A stretch of DNA of 32,390 nucleotides from an uncultured Pelagibacteraceae bacterium (GTDB taxonomy: Bacteria > Pseudomonadota > Alphaproteobacteria > Pelagibacterales > Pelagibacteraceae). A program made the translations under genes and the position numbers. The notes under the pieces are model-generated. The model made no database searches, was not told the origin of the DNA, and saw only the letters and a program-made list of their open reading frames with translations. Location of the stretch: NCBI GenBank assembly GCA_902613915.1, contig CACMJB010000011.1:1-32390 (forward strand), in the 5' to 3' direction. Below, in pieces: positions 1 through 8,868 of the stretch; position 1 is the first letter of the stretch; each line of letters opens with the position of its first letter.

Positions 1-1
1 T

Positions 2-115
2 GAGCTTGGAATTAAATATGTTAATGATGCAATCAAAACTAATTCTAATCTAGGAAAAGGAAACGGCCCAATAAATCATTTAAACTCTATTACTCTAAAT
101 AAGAAATTTAAATAA
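2..115 (+). CDS. thiD: ThiD C-terminal fragment (5' end cut by window start)
   Basis: An open frame enters at the first base and ends at TAA 113-115. Its 37 residues contain LGKGNGPINHL, the typical tail of alphaproteobacterial hydroxymethylpyrimidine (phosphate) kinase. This is the missing end of the gene whose N-terminal half lies on the opposite strand at 137-556, so the two halves of one gene face each other. ThiD phosphorylates HMP and HMP-P for thiamine synthesis. Identity rests on a short tail only; the opposite-strand partner and the purA start that follows raise confidence. No start is visible. Confidence 0.6.
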   Translation, partial: ELGIKYVNDAIKTNSNLGKGNGPINHLNSITLNKKFK

Positions 116-556
116 TGAAAAATGTTGCAGTTGTAGGTTCGGAGTGATTAATAAAACTTTTTTCATTAATATATTTTTAATATATGTAATGGCGGCAATA
201 TTTATTAGTTTAGCTCCTCCTTTAGCAACCATTACCGGGTCTAATATAATTTTTTTTATTTTTACTTTATTTAATGATTTGTTGACTGCCGATATTACTT
301 GTTTTGAGTGTAACATGCCTATCTTAATTGCATGAGGACGAATGTCTTTAGCTGAATATTCGATTTGGTTTGAAATCTCTTTTGGAGGGATAGGGATAAT
401 AGATTTTACTCCGGTTGTGTTCTGAGCAGTAATAGCTGTGATGGCAGTCATTGCATAACTGCCTAAAGAAGTCACAGTTTTAATATCAGCTTGAATACCT
501 GCACCTCCAGACGAGTCAGATCCAGCTATTATAAGAACTTTAGATTTCAAACGCAT
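95..556 (-). CDS. thiD: Hydroxymethylpyrimidine/phosphomethylpyrimidine kinase, N-terminal half only
   Basis: ThiD phosphorylates HMP to HMP-P and HMP-PP for joining to the thiazole by ThiE. The N-terminus has the ribokinase-fold signature IIAGSDSSGGAGIQADIKT near residues 9-27, and DPVMVAKGG lies near 106-114. Family length is about 265; this frame has 153 residues and only about the first 140 (to LLITPN, codon ending at 137) are ThiD-like. The last 14 are antisense of purA/thiD sequence and not part of the protein. The C-terminal catalytic region is missing. The gene follows glmM by 3 bp in the same operon. Truncation by a chimeric junction is more likely than a natural mutation. Confidence 0.85.
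   Translation of the reverse strand: MRLKSKVLIIAGSDSSGGAGIQADIKTVTSLGSYAMTAITAITAQNTTGVKSIIPIPPKEISNQIEYSAKDIRPHAIKIGMLHSKQVISAVNKSLNKVKIKKIILDPVMVAKGGAKLINIAAITYIKNILMKKVLLITPNLQLQHFSLFKFLI
115..147 (+). CDS. purA: First codons of purA, broken off at the junction
   Basis: ATG 115 overlaps the last base of the thiD stop (TAATG). It reads MKNVAVVGS, the standard start of adenylosuccinate synthetase (normally followed by QWGDEGKGK), then GAG and a stop at 145-147. PurA makes adenylosuccinate from IMP and would be about 430 residues; only nine codons match here before the sequence switches into the thiD half on the other strand. It cannot be functional as it stands. An intact essential purA would be expected in the real genome, which is why the junction is suspect. 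Confidence 0.5.
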   Translation: MKNVAVVGSE

Positions 557-559
557 TTT

Positions 560-1891
560 TTAATTTATAGATCTTCTGACAATTTCAATGCATCTGTTAA
601 GTAAAATAGAATTGAAAGACTCACACATAATTCTAATTTTTGGTTCTGTGCCAGAAGGCCTTACAAGTAATCTGCCCTGATCTTTTATAACATGATTAGC
701 AAGTTTAATTGCTTTTTTACACTTTGGCGTATTAATAATTTCTTTATTTTTTACTTTTATATTAACTAGTTTTTGAGGCACCGACTGGTAGACTTTAAAT
801 AGTTCACTTGCTACTTTTTTTTTTCTTAAAGCAAATAAACATTCTAATGCTACTAAAAGACCATCACCTGTTGTGGCAAATTTTCCTAAAATTATATGCC
901 CTGATTGCTCTCCGCCTAAATTATAGTTTTTTTTCTTCATTAATTCTTTAACGTAACGATCACCAACTTTTGATCTTTTAAAATTAATTTTTTCTCTTAA
1001 AAAAAATTTTTCTAAACCATAATTGGACATTAAAGTTCCAATCACTCCACCTTTCAGAATTTTTTTTCCTTTCCATCTCTTGGCAATCATGGCAATAATT
1101 TGATCTCCATCGATTAATTGTGATTTTTCATCGCACATTATTACTCTGTCAGCGTCACCATCTAAGGATATTCCAATATTAGCTTTGAATTTTTTCACAT
1201 ACTTTTTTAAAAGCTCAGGATAAGTTGAGCCACACTTTAAATTAATATTTAAACCGTTAGGCTTAATCCCGATTGAAAATACTTTTGCACCTAAATCTGA
1301 GAGAATTTTAGGAGCAGATTTATATCCTGCTCCATTAGCACAGTCTAAAACTATCCTCATTCCTTTAAGACTAAAATTACTTGGGAAATTGCTCTTAAGA
1401 ATTTCAATATATCTATCGTTTCCATCTTCTAATCGCTTTACCCTTCCTAAAAAATCTGGTTTTGATAATTGATTAATAGTTTTTTTGTCAATTAGACTCT
1501 CAATTTTTTTTTCAATTTTATCTGATAGTTTCATTCCATCTGGTCCAAATAATTTTAGCCCATTATCATGAAAAGGATTATGAGATGCTGTTATCATTAT
1601 TCCCAGATTTGCTCTCATTTTTTTTGTCAACATTGCTAATCCATTTGTAGGTAGAGGTCCTAATGTAAAGATATGCATTCCTGCTGAGGCCAATCCTGAT
1701 ACGAGAGCTGGTTCTAAAGTGTATCCTGATAATCTTGTATCTTTAGCAATAATTGCTACCTGCTTTTTTTTCTTTAAGTTTTTAAAATAAGTGCCAGCAG
1801 CTAAGCCAAATTTAAAAAACTTTTCACCATTAATATTGCCTAAATTTACTGTACCTCTTATACCATCAGTTCCAAAATACTTTTTTTTCAT
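560..1891 (-). CDS. glmM: Phosphoglucosamine mutase
   Basis: Interconverts glucosamine-6-phosphate and glucosamine-1-phosphate in the cytoplasm, feeding UDP-GlcNAc for peptidoglycan and lipid A. Seen: FGTDGIRG at 6-13, the phosphoserine loop TASHNP with Ser103, the Mg-binding DGDADR at 244-249, GGEQSGHI in the sugar-binding domain, and the C-terminal phosphate-binding RPSGTEPKIRIM. The 443 residues are normal for the family. ATG 1891 overlaps the folP stop by 4 bp, the usual folP-glmM coupling. GlmM rather than phosphomannomutase is favoured by the FGTDGIRG start and the folP/ftsH neighbours. Confidence 0.96.
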   Translation of the reverse strand: MKKKYFGTDGIRGTVNLGNINGEKFFKFGLAAGTYFKNLKKKKQVAIIAKDTRLSGYTLEPALVSGLASAGMHIFTLGPLPTNGLAMLTKKMRANLGIMITASHNPFHDNGLKLFGPDGMKLSDKIEKKIESLIDKKTINQLSKPDFLGRVKRLEDGNDRYIEILKSNFPSNFSLKGMRIVLDCANGAGYKSAPKILSDLGAKVFSIGIKPNGLNINLKCGSTYPELLKKYVKKFKANIGISLDGDADRVIMCDEKSQLIDGDQIIAMIAKRWKGKKILKGGVIGTLMSNYGLEKFFLREKINFKRSKVGDRYVKELMKKKNYNLGGEQSGHIILGKFATTGDGLLVALECLFALRKKKVASELFKVYQSVPQKLVNIKVKNKEIINTPKCKKAIKLANHVIKDQGRLLVRPSGTEPKIRIMCESFNSILLNRCIEIVRRSIN

Positions 1892-2946
1892 TTATTTAAT
1901 AATTTTTCAAATACTAAGATACCTTGCTTTACCTCCTCAACATTATGGACTCTAAAAATTTTAACTCCTTGTGAAAGCGAATACATTATTGAAGATAAGG
2001 TTCCACCAATTCTTTCTTTAGTATCATATTTTCCAGAAATTTGATTAATAAATCTTTTCCTAGACGTGCCAATTAGTATAGGAAATCCTAAAGAATGAAA
2101 TATTGAAATCTTATTTAATATCATCAAATTATGTTTCAACTTTTTTCCAAAACCAATACCGGGGTCTAAAATTAACTTCTTTTTATATTTGTCATTTTTA
2201 AAATTTGAAATTTCTTTTTCATAAAAATCATAAATATCTAATAAGACATGATGATATTTAGGATTTATTTGCATTGTTTGTGGTGTTCCTTGCATATGGT
2301 GAATTATTTTCCATATATTTTTATTTCTTACAGATGTATAAGAATTTTGATCAAATTTAAAACATGAAACATCGTTTACAATATCTGCTTTTACTTTTAC
2401 AGCGTAATCAATTACCTGGCTTTTCCTCGTATCTATAGATAGCAATGTTTTAGAAAAGCTCTTTTTAAATTTTTTAATCATACTTTTTACTCTTTCGAGT
2501 TCATTTTTTGGATTAATAACTTTGGAGCCAGGTCTAGTAGACTCACCTCCTATATCAATTATATCTGCGCCAGACTTGATAAGATTTTTAATTCTTTGGT
2601 TAGCCTTTTTGAAGGTATTGTACTTTCCACCATCGGAAAAACTATCTGGCGTCATGTTCACTACGCCCATAATTACATGGGATTTTTTTCCAAAAAACTC
2701 TCTTTTACTTGTTATTTTTTTTAGATCTTGGATTACTTTTTTTTTTATTTTTTTTGGTAATTTCTTTATGTCTTTTAAGTCTACAATTTTATTTTTCACT
2801 ATTTTTTTATTTCTAGAAAAAAGTTCAATTTGATTGAAAGATATTGAGCTATTATTGCAAAGAGGGAGTGAAAGTTTCTTTTTAATTAATTGTCTTGAAA
2901 CTTGACCATAAAAAAAATTACACGCGCGAGTGTAATATTTGGTCAT
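1888..2946 (-). CDS. folP: Dihydropteroate synthase with long N-terminal extension
   Basis: Condenses hydroxymethyl-dihydropterin diphosphate with p-aminobenzoate in folate synthesis. Core motifs: MGVVNMTPDSFSDGG at about 93-107, IDIGGESTRPGS, DPGIGFGK for the pterin pocket, LIGTSRKRFI, and a C-terminal RVHNV. At 352 residues it is about 75 to 80 longer than the usual 270 to 280; the extra part is N-terminal, Lys-rich and without a motif I recognise. The start 4 bp after the ftsH stop is consistent with coupled translation, so the extension is probably real, but a start nearer residue 90 (no obvious Met) cannot be excluded. Part of ftsH-folP-glmM-thiD. Confidence 0.95.
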   Translation of the reverse strand: MTKYYTRACNFFYGQVSRQLIKKKLSLPLCNNSSISFNQIELFSRNKKIVKNKIVDLKDIKKLPKKIKKKVIQDLKKITSKREFFGKKSHVIMGVVNMTPDSFSDGGKYNTFKKANQRIKNLIKSGADIIDIGGESTRPGSKVINPKNELERVKSMIKKFKKSFSKTLLSIDTRKSQVIDYAVKVKADIVNDVSCFKFDQNSYTSVRNKNIWKIIHHMQGTPQTMQINPKYHHVLLDIYDFYEKEISNFKNDKYKKKLILDPGIGFGKKLKHNLMILNKISIFHSLGFPILIGTSRKRFINQISGKYDTKERIGGTLSSIMYSLSQGVKIFRVHNVEEVKQGILVFEKLLNK

Positions 2947-2950
2947 TAAT

Positions 2951-4846
2951 TTATATTGCTGGTTTTGGTTTTAATCCTAGGGAACCAAGAGCTGATGAAG
3001 TTTTGCCGTCGTCTTCATCCTCATCTTTAAAAGATCTAGTTGGTTTGATGTTTTTTAAAATTAAATCTCTAATTTCATCGCCTGATAGTGTTTCATAAAT
3101 TAAAAGAGCTTTAGCCAGTTTGTGCAAGTCATCTATTTTTTCAGTTAAAACTTTTCTAGCTCTTTCGTATCCTTTGTCTACAATTTTCTTAACTTCAATA
3201 TCTATTTTTTTTGCTGTTTCCTCAGACATATTTTGTTGTTTTGTAACTGATCTTCCTAAGAATACTTCCTCCTCATTTTCTCCATATGCAATAGTTCCGA
3301 GTTCAGAACTCATTCCATATTTTGTAACCATATTCTTAGCCATTTTAGTAACCATATCTATATCGGATGAAGCTCCAGACGTAACTTTATCATGACCGAA
3401 AATAATCTCTTCTGCAATTCTTCCTCCCATCGCGACTGCTATATCAGAGTGCATTTTTTCTCTTGTTACTGAAAGTTGATCTCTTTCTGGTAATCTCATC
3501 ACCATTCCTAGTGCTCTTCCTCTAGGAATTATAGTTGCTTTATGTATTGGGTCAGAAGCTTTCTCGTTAAGTGCAACAATCGCGTGACCACCTTCATGGT
3601 ATGCAGTAAGTTTTTTCTCATCTTCCGACATAACCATTGATCTTCTTTCAGCTCCCATCATTACTTTATCTTTTGCTTCTTCTATGTCTGACATAGTTAC
3701 AACTCTTTTATTTTTTCTAGCAGCAAGCAAAGCAGACTCATTAATCAAATTTGCAAGATCTGCTCCCGAGAAACCTGGTGTACCTCTTGCAATTGTTCTT
3801 AATTTTACATCTGGTCCAGTGCTTATTTTTCTCACATGTACTTTTAAAATCGCTTCTCTTCCAATTATATCTGGATTACCTACAACAACTTGTCTGTCAA
3901 ATCTTCCAGGTCTCAATAAAGCAGGATCTAAGACATCTGGTCTGTTAGTAGCAGCAATCAGAATAATACCTTCGTTAGTATCAAAACCATCCATCTCAAC
4001 TAGTAATTGGTTAAGAGTTTGTTCTCTCTCATCATTTCCACCACCTAAACCTGCACCCCTGCTTCTTCCAACAGCATCAATTTCATCTATAAAAATAATA
4101 CATGGTGAATGTTTTTTTCCTTGCTCAAACATATCTCTTACTCTAGATGCACCAACTCCTACAAACATTTCAACAAAATCAGAGCCTGAAATCGAAAAGA
4201 ATGGAACGTTTGCTTCACCTGCAATAGCTTTCGCTAATAAAGTTTTACCAGTGCCTGGAGGACCAATTAAAAGAGCACCCTTTGGTATCTTTCCACCTAA
4301 ACGACTAAATTTTCTTGGGTCTTTTAAAAATTCAACTATCTCTTCTACTTCTTCTTTAGCTTCTTCAACGCCTGCAACATCATTAAATGTAACTTTGCCT
4401 TGTGCTTCATTTAAAAGTTTTGCTTTCGATCTTCCAAAACCCATAGCGCCACCTTTACCGCCTTGCATTTGACGCATAAAAAATATCCACACACCAATAA
4501 GCAGAAGCATTGGAAACCACGATAATAATATTCCGAGAAGTGAAGGCATTTTATCTTCTTGTGGTGCAGCTACTATACTCACACCCTTAGAAGAAAGCTT
4601 GTCCACTAATTCTGGGTAATTTGGTGAGTACGTTTTAAAGGTTTTGCCATCAGCTAAAACTCCAGAAATGTTATTTCCTTGTATCTGAACTTCAACAACT
4701 CTACCTGCTTCAACTTCATTTAAAAAATTAGAGAACGCTAGAGAATTTCTCTCTGAATTCATTTTGTTTGGATCTTGAAACATATTGAATAGCCCTACTG
4801 AAAGTAGAACAATTATGACCCACATTATTAAATTTTTTACGTTCAT
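2951..4846 (-). CDS. ftsH: Membrane-bound ATP-dependent zinc metalloprotease FtsH
   Basis: Hexameric inner-membrane AAA+ protease degrading unassembled membrane proteins and regulators. Domains in order: TM1 about 5-22, periplasmic segment, TM2 about 105-124, AAA+ with Walker A GPPGTGKT 195-202 and Walker B IFIDE 251-255, the second region of homology through LLRPGRFDR, then the protease with zinc motif HEGGH (H417, E418, H421; most relatives have HEAGH). The 631 residues are normal. Upstream is the only sizeable gap in this block (94 bp), with a promoter-like sequence and an AGGA ribosome site just before ATG 4846. Confidence 0.98.
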   Translation of the reverse strand: MNVKNLIMWVIIVLLSVGLFNMFQDPNKMNSERNSLAFSNFLNEVEAGRVVEVQIQGNNISGVLADGKTFKTYSPNYPELVDKLSSKGVSIVAAPQEDKMPSLLGILLSWFPMLLLIGVWIFFMRQMQGGKGGAMGFGRSKAKLLNEAQGKVTFNDVAGVEEAKEEVEEIVEFLKDPRKFSRLGGKIPKGALLIGPPGTGKTLLAKAIAGEANVPFFSISGSDFVEMFVGVGASRVRDMFEQGKKHSPCIIFIDEIDAVGRSRGAGLGGGNDEREQTLNQLLVEMDGFDTNEGIILIAATNRPDVLDPALLRPGRFDRQVVVGNPDIIGREAILKVHVRKISTGPDVKLRTIARGTPGFSGADLANLINESALLAARKNKRVVTMSDIEEAKDKVMMGAERRSMVMSEDEKKLTAYHEGGHAIVALNEKASDPIHKATIIPRGRALGMVMRLPERDQLSVTREKMHSDIAVAMGGRIAEEIIFGHDKVTSGASSDIDMVTKMAKNMVTKYGMSSELGTIAYGENEEEVFLGRSVTKQQNMSEETAKKIDIEVKKIVDKGYERARKVLTEKIDDLHKLAKALLIYETLSGDEIRDLILKNIKPTRSFKDEDEDDGKTSSALGSLGLKPKPAI

Positions 4847-4879
4847 AGTTCCTAAATAATCATTTATTTGTTTTTAACA

Positions 4880-4909
4880 AGTATACTTTAACATTTAATA
4901 AGTTGTAAA
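4880..4909 (-). promoter_or_regulatory. Candidate sigma-70 promoter for ftsH
   Basis: On the minus strand TTTACA (4904-4909) is separated by 18 bp from TATACT (4880-4885), about 33 bp before the ftsH start. This lies in the 94 bp gap between tilS and ftsH. Both boxes match the housekeeping consensus in at least four of six positions. No sigma-32-like CCCCAT box was seen. AT-rich sequence makes chance matches common. Confidence 0.45.
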
Positions 4910-4940
4910 TAAGACAAAAAGCAACAAATAATCCTATGAT

Positions 4941-5960
4941 TTAAAGCTTTTCATTTTTTAGACACAAATTCATACCTTTCTTAAAGAAAATACACCCTCC
5001 GAGAGTAGATTTTTTAAAACCCTTTTTATCGATAGCTCTGATTAAATTAATGACCTTTTTTGCCCTAGGATCGTAATAATTTTTTTTAAGTTTTTTGATC
5101 GAAGTATTAATTATAGCCATTTTAATCTCATTATTATGATTTTTAAATTTTTTTAAATTGATAAATATTTCGCTATCTTTTTTTTTAATAATTTTACTAA
5201 ATTCTTTTTTTAAGAAATCATCAAGTGAGTCTCTGCTGTCTGACAAATTACTGATAGATTTGAAAATCTGTTCATATTCAACACCACTTTTTTCTAAAGG
5301 TTTTTTAAGGCTTCTAACTTTTGTTCTCAAATATTTTAAGTTTTTATTAGATGGATCTTTTATAAAATTTCCAAAAGTTTTTTTAGAAATCTTAATCAAA
5401 AAATCTTTCTTTGTATCCAGCAAAGGTCGGTATAAATCAATTTTGCTATTAATTTTACTTTTAGGTCTCATAGCAGATAATCCTCTCAATCCGCTACCTC
5501 TGGAAAGCCTTATTAAAAAAGTCTCAACTTGATCCTCTAAATTATGTGCTGTTATTAATGATCTGGTATTATTTTTTAAACAAAAATTTGAAAGTAGCTC
5601 ATATCTTATTTTTCTAGCTTCACCTTGTATATTTTTCTCAATCTTTTTTTTATTAGAAATAATATTTAAGTTAATTTTTTTTTTTTTAAGTAAATTTTTA
5701 ACTTTTTTTGCTTCATGCAATGAATTTTTTCGTATGTTGTGATTAATCAAAACATAATAAAATTTTGATTTATAACAATATGTATAAGCTTTTGATAAAG
5801 CTGCTAAAGCTAAACTATCCGGGCCACCAGATATTGCAACAACAAATTTTTTTTTATTTGTAAAATTTAATTTACTTTTAAAATTAGAGAATATTTTTGA
5901 TAAATCTTTAAATTCTTTAAAACCGTTCTTAAGATTTACACTTGAATTTTTTTTGCTCAT
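4941..5960 (-). CDS. tilS: tRNA(Ile)-lysidine synthase
   Basis: Converts C34 of tRNA-Ile(CAU) to lysidine using ATP and lysine, so the tRNA reads AUA; this should matter in a genome this rich in AUA codons. Seen: PP-loop SGGPDS at 44-49, the HNLEDQVETFLIRLSRGSGLRGLSAM region split over about 139-165 and the downstream RPLL. At 339 residues it is shorter than E. coli TilS (about 430) and seems to lack most of the C-terminal domain, as in many alphaproteobacteria. Its start overlaps the 3' end of cpoB by 32 bp; no other Met lies before the PP-loop. Lies in the conserved pal-cpoB-tilS-ftsH order. Confidence 0.93.
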   Translation of the reverse strand: MSKKNSSVNLKNGFKEFKDLSKIFSNFKSKLNFTNKKKFVVAISGGPDSLALAALSKAYTYCYKSKFYYVLINHNIRKNSLHEAKKVKNLLKKKKINLNIISNKKKIEKNIQGEARKIRYELLSNFCLKNNTRSLITAHNLEDQVETFLIRLSRGSGLRGLSAMRPKSKINSKIDLYRPLLDTKKDFLIKISKKTFGNFIKDPSNKNLKYLRTKVRSLKKPLEKSGVEYEQIFKSISNLSDSRDSLDDFLKKEFSKIIKKKDSEIFINLKKFKNHNNEIKMAIINTSIKKLKKNYYDPRAKKVINLIRAIDKKGFKKSTLGGCIFFKKGMNLCLKNEKL

Positions 5961-6891
5961 ACTGAGCTTTTTGTAACACAGACTTACTAGCTTTTGGGTA
6001 TTCTTTTTTTAATCCTGAAATCATTTTACATCCTTGATCTTTTTCTCCAAGTTCAACCATAGTAATTCCAAGTTTCAAAAGGTTATCGGGAGCTTTTTTG
6101 CTTTTGGGATAATTTTGATATCCATCTAAATAAGCAGTCGCAGCATCAGAATATAATTGTCTTATTCTAAAAGTTTCACCGTACCAATACTGAGCACTTC
6201 CTGCTAAATCATGGTCTTTATTTTTATCTATAAATTCTTTCAAAGCAAACTCTGCTGTTTCATAATCTCCTACTTTCATAAAACTTACAGCAAACTCATA
6301 TTGTTCTACTGGAGATTTATCTGGTAATAAAGACTCTCTCTCTTGAGGTTCTTGAGTGATAACTGTTTGAGCGCTTTCAATAGAGTTGATTGATTGTTCT
6401 TTTGGCAAGTTTGTTGTTTCATAAGCAGGCGCTGCTCCGAAGTCTTGAGGTTTACTTGATCCTGGAAGTGAAACTTTTTTTTCTTGCGGTGAAGAAATTG
6501 CTCCATTTTCTAAATCTGAAAATCGTAGTTGTGTATCTGATTGAATTTTTGTAACTCGTGTAGATAATTTATCTAATTTAAAATTTACTTCTTCAAATTT
6601 GTTAGTTAGTTCTCTAAATTGATTTTCTATCTCATTTAATTTTAAAAGATGTTTTGTCATTATATCTTCATTTAAGCCATCAGATTTAATAGAGGTTAAA
6701 ACTGAAGATGAGGTAACATCAGATTTTTGGTAAACAGCTTTTTCTAAAGTTTTAAGGTCTTTAGTTATTACTTGTATTTGATCAGATATTGATTGTAGAT
6801 ATATCTCCTCCTGTTCTGCATTAACAGAACTTACAAAAAACATAGTTAATAATAATACTGATGTATATTTGTAATCTTTTAGTCTCCTCAT
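5929..6891 (-). CDS. ybgF: Cell division coordinator CpoB (YbgF), periplasmic TPR protein
   Basis: CpoB/YbgF is a periplasmic partner of Tol-Pal that links outer-membrane constriction to peptidoglycan synthesis. The protein has a signal peptide ending near VNA-EQ, a predicted N-terminal coiled coil (Leu/Lys/Glu heptads), a Pro/Ser/Gln-rich linker, and C-terminal TPR repeats (YEFAVSFMKVGDYETAEFAL, then two more). ATG 6891 is preferred over an in-frame TTG at 6921, because the TTG falls in the T-tract of the terminator after pal and would add ten residues before the signal peptide. About 320 residues. Sits between pal and tilS as in other Proteobacteria. Confidence 0.88.
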   Translation of the reverse strand: MRRLKDYKYTSVLLLTMFFVSSVNAEQEEIYLQSISDQIQVITKDLKTLEKAVYQKSDVTSSSVLTSIKSDGLNEDIMTKHLLKLNEIENQFRELTNKFEEVNFKLDKLSTRVTKIQSDTQLRFSDLENGAISSPQEKKVSLPGSSKPQDFGAAPAYETTNLPKEQSINSIESAQTVITQEPQERESLLPDKSPVEQYEFAVSFMKVGDYETAEFALKEFIDKNKDHDLAGSAQYWYGETFRIRQLYSDAATAYLDGYQNYPKSKKAPDNLLKLGITMVELGEKDQGCKMISGLKKEYPKASKSVLQKAQYEQKKFKCKS

Positions 6892-6920
6892 GATTCTTTT
6901 TTTAAATTGATAAAATGGCA

Positions 6921-6958
6921 AAAAAAAGACCCTTTAATATTTCTATTAAAGGGTCTTT
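6921..6958 (-). terminator. Rho-independent terminator after pal
   Basis: A perfect 15-bp inverted repeat (arms 6925-6939 and 6944-6958) with a 4-nt loop. On the minus strand the loop reads GAAA, a GNRA tetraloop, and the stem is followed by a run of T (7 T at 6921-6927, part of them in the stem). It lies 15 bp past the pal stop and 29 bp before the cpoB start, so it probably ends or attenuates tolQ-to-pal transcription before cpoB. Confidence 0.85.
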
Positions 6959-6973
6959 GTATTTTGTAAAAAA

Positions 6974-7450
6974 TTAATTTACTTTTACTGTTACAGATCT
7001 TCTGTTTTGAGACCAAGCTAACGGTGTAGAGGCTGGGTTAACAGGTTTTTCTTTTCCATAACTAATTGTAGAAATTCTTTTTCCAGAAATTCCATAAGTC
7101 ATTAAGTAGTCTTTTGCAGCGTTAGCTCTTCTTTCACCTAAAGCTAAATTATATTCTCTTGTTCCTCTTTCGTCTGCATGACCTTCGATTGTAACGTTAA
7201 GACTTTTATTCTTTCTTAAATAAGTTGCCTGTTTTCTTAAAGTCTCTCTTGCTGCTGTAGTCAATGAAGACTTGTTAGTTGCAAAAAATATTCTGTCTGG
7301 GACACCTGAGGCTAAAAATTTAACTGTTTCTTTTCCAGTGTAAACGTCACCATCAATGTTACCTGATTTTTTTGCAGTAGAACATGCACTTAAAATTAAA
7401 GTGGTAAATACTACTAGTAATATATTTTTTAAATTCTTATTAAATATCAT
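6974..7450 (-). CDS. pal: Peptidoglycan-associated lipoprotein Pal
   Basis: Outer-membrane lipoprotein that binds peptidoglycan through an OmpA-like domain and pairs with TolB. Seen: signal peptide with lipobox LSAC (lipidated Cys about 23), OmpA-like core with FFATNKSSLT, VTIEGHADERGTREYNLALG and RRANAAKDYL, and a C-terminal SQNRRSVTV. Length 158, normal. ATG 7450 is preceded by a good ribosome site, AGGGG, with 5 nt spacing. A TATAAT box (minus strand, 7487-7492) lies upstream in the 79 bp gap, so pal may have its own promoter besides read-through from tolB. Confidence 0.97.
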   Translation of the reverse strand: MIFNKNLKNILLVVFTTLILSACSTAKKSGNIDGDVYTGKETVKFLASGVPDRIFFATNKSSLTTAARETLRKQATYLRKNKSLNVTIEGHADERGTREYNLALGERRANAAKDYLMTYGISGKRISTISYGKEKPVNPASTPLAWSQNRRSVTVKVN

Positions 7451-7486
7451 TTTTTCCCCTGGGTTTATTATTGTGGTTTATTTCAA

Positions 7487-7492
7487 ATTATA
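7487..7492 (-). promoter_or_regulatory. Possible -10 box upstream of pal
   Basis: A perfect TATAAT on the minus strand, 36 bp before the pal ATG, in a 79 bp non-coding gap. No convincing -35 box is seen at 16 to 18 bp, so this is a weak call supported mostly by position. Confidence 0.3.
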
Positions 7493-7529
7493 AGATATTA
7501 TTCAAGAGTAAATTACATAAAATTCACCC

Positions 7530-8867
7530 TCATTTTGATAATAGAGAGGACCAAGATGGGTCTGAGGCATCGGTTTCAGTATTTAATCTCCTCTCATTAT
7601 ATCCAGTTATATCGATTGACCATAATTTAGCTGAAAACCCCTCTCCTTTTGATCCAGCTTTAGTTTCTCTGTAAAAAACTAAAACTCTTCCATTTGGAGA
7701 CCATGAAGGTGCTTCTTGATAATAGTTTTCTGTCAACAACCTTTCACCTGTTCCATCTATTCTCATCACTCCTATATAAAATCTACCTTTACGCATTTTA
7801 GTAAATGCTATTAAATCTCCTCTTGGAGACCAAACAGGTGTTCCATATATTCCATCTCCAAAAGTAATTCTTTTTACTCCACTCCCGTCACTTCTCATTA
7901 CATATATTTGCTGTAATCCACTTCTATCCGAGTTAAATGCTATAAATTTTCCGTCTGGAGAAAATGAAGGAGATGTATCTATAGATGAATGATCAGTTAT
8001 TCTTTCAACAACTCTAGTGTCTAAATCCATTGTATAAATATCTGAGTTTCCATCTTTTGCAAAACTCATAACTATTTTTTTTCCGTCCGGTGAAAATCTT
8101 GGTGCAAAAGTCATACCAGGAAAATTACCAACAACTTCTTGTGTTCCAGTTTCAATGTCTAGTAAGTAAACTCTTGGCATATTTCTAAAATATGACATGT
8201 ATGTAACCATTTGACTAGTTGGATTAAATCTTGGCGTTAATACTAATTCGTTACCTAAAGTTAAATATTTTGTATTAGCGCCATCCTGATCCATAATAGC
8301 TAATTTTTTTACTCTTTGATTTTTTTTACCACTTTCTGCAACATAAATTATTCTCGTGTCAAAATATCCTTCTTCACCAGTTAGTCGTTCATAAATTTTA
8401 TCCGAAATAATGTGAGCCACTCTTCTCCAATTAGTTGGAGTTGTAGTAAAAGCCAAAGCAGTCATTTCCTTTGCAGCTGCTAAATCCCAAAGTCTAAATT
8501 CAACTTTTAATTTTCCATCTTTAACTAATAATTTGCCAGTTACTAATGCTTGAGCTTTTATTAATCTCCAATCTTCAAATCTTGGTTTTAAGTGGGCGAT
8601 ATCTGGCTTTTGAACGAAAGCCTCTTTTTTAAGTGGGTTAAATAAACCTGTAGCCTTAAAATTTTTCTCAATAATTGAAGATATATTTTCTCCTAGTTCT
8701 TTAATTTTAATTCCCTCAATGTTTTCGGATTTAATATCCACATGTAATGGAGATACTGCTATTGGAAGAGGGTCTAAATTTCCCCTTGTGATATCAACTT
8801 CAATTAATGCAAAAGTGTTCTTAATAAATAGTACTTTTATAATTAATATAATTATTAATTTTTTCAT
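7530..8867 (-). CDS. tolB: Tol-Pal system periplasmic beta-propeller TolB
   Basis: Periplasmic protein that shuttles between Pal and TolA. Signal peptide [20 protein letters not shown], an N-terminal alpha/beta domain (about 21-170) and a six-bladed C-terminal propeller shown by repeated [10 protein letters not shown] / [10 protein letters not shown] / [10 protein letters not shown] / [10 protein letters not shown] blocks. Length 445 is normal. ATG 8867 lies 1 bp after the tolA stop. Identity is firm from the domain arrangement and the operon. Confidence 0.97.
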   Translation of the reverse strand: MKKLIIILIIKVLFIKNTFALIEVDITRGNLDPLPIAVSPLHVDIKSENIEGIKIKELGENISSIIEKNFKATGLFNPLKKEAFVQKPDIAHLKPRFEDWRLIKAQALVTGKLLVKDGKLKVEFRLWDLAAAKEMTALAFTTTPTNWRRVAHIISDKIYERLTGEEGYFDTRIIYVAESGKKNQRVKKLAIMDQDGANTKYLTLGNELVLTPRFNPTSQMVTYMSYFRNMPRVYLLDIETGTQEVVGNFPGMTFAPRFSPDGKKIVMSFAKDGNSDIYTMDLDTRVVERITDHSSIDTSPSFSPDGKFIAFNSDRSGLQQIYVMRSDGSGVKRITFGDGIYGTPVWSPRGDLIAFTKMRKGRFYIGVMRIDGTGERLLTENYYQEAPSWSPNGRVLVFYRETKAGSKGEGFSAKLWSIDITGYNERRLNTETDASDPSWSSLLSK

Positions 8868-8868
8868 C

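Noticed and set aside
3684-4472. 262-codon open frame on + opposite ftsH
   Set aside because: No recognisable motif; it mirrors the well-conserved AAA+ region of ftsH and is explained by codon bias on the antisense strand.
6891-6921. TTG start ten residues upstream for cpoB
   Set aside because: It lies in the T-tract of the pal terminator and places extra residues before a good signal peptide that begins at ATG 6891.
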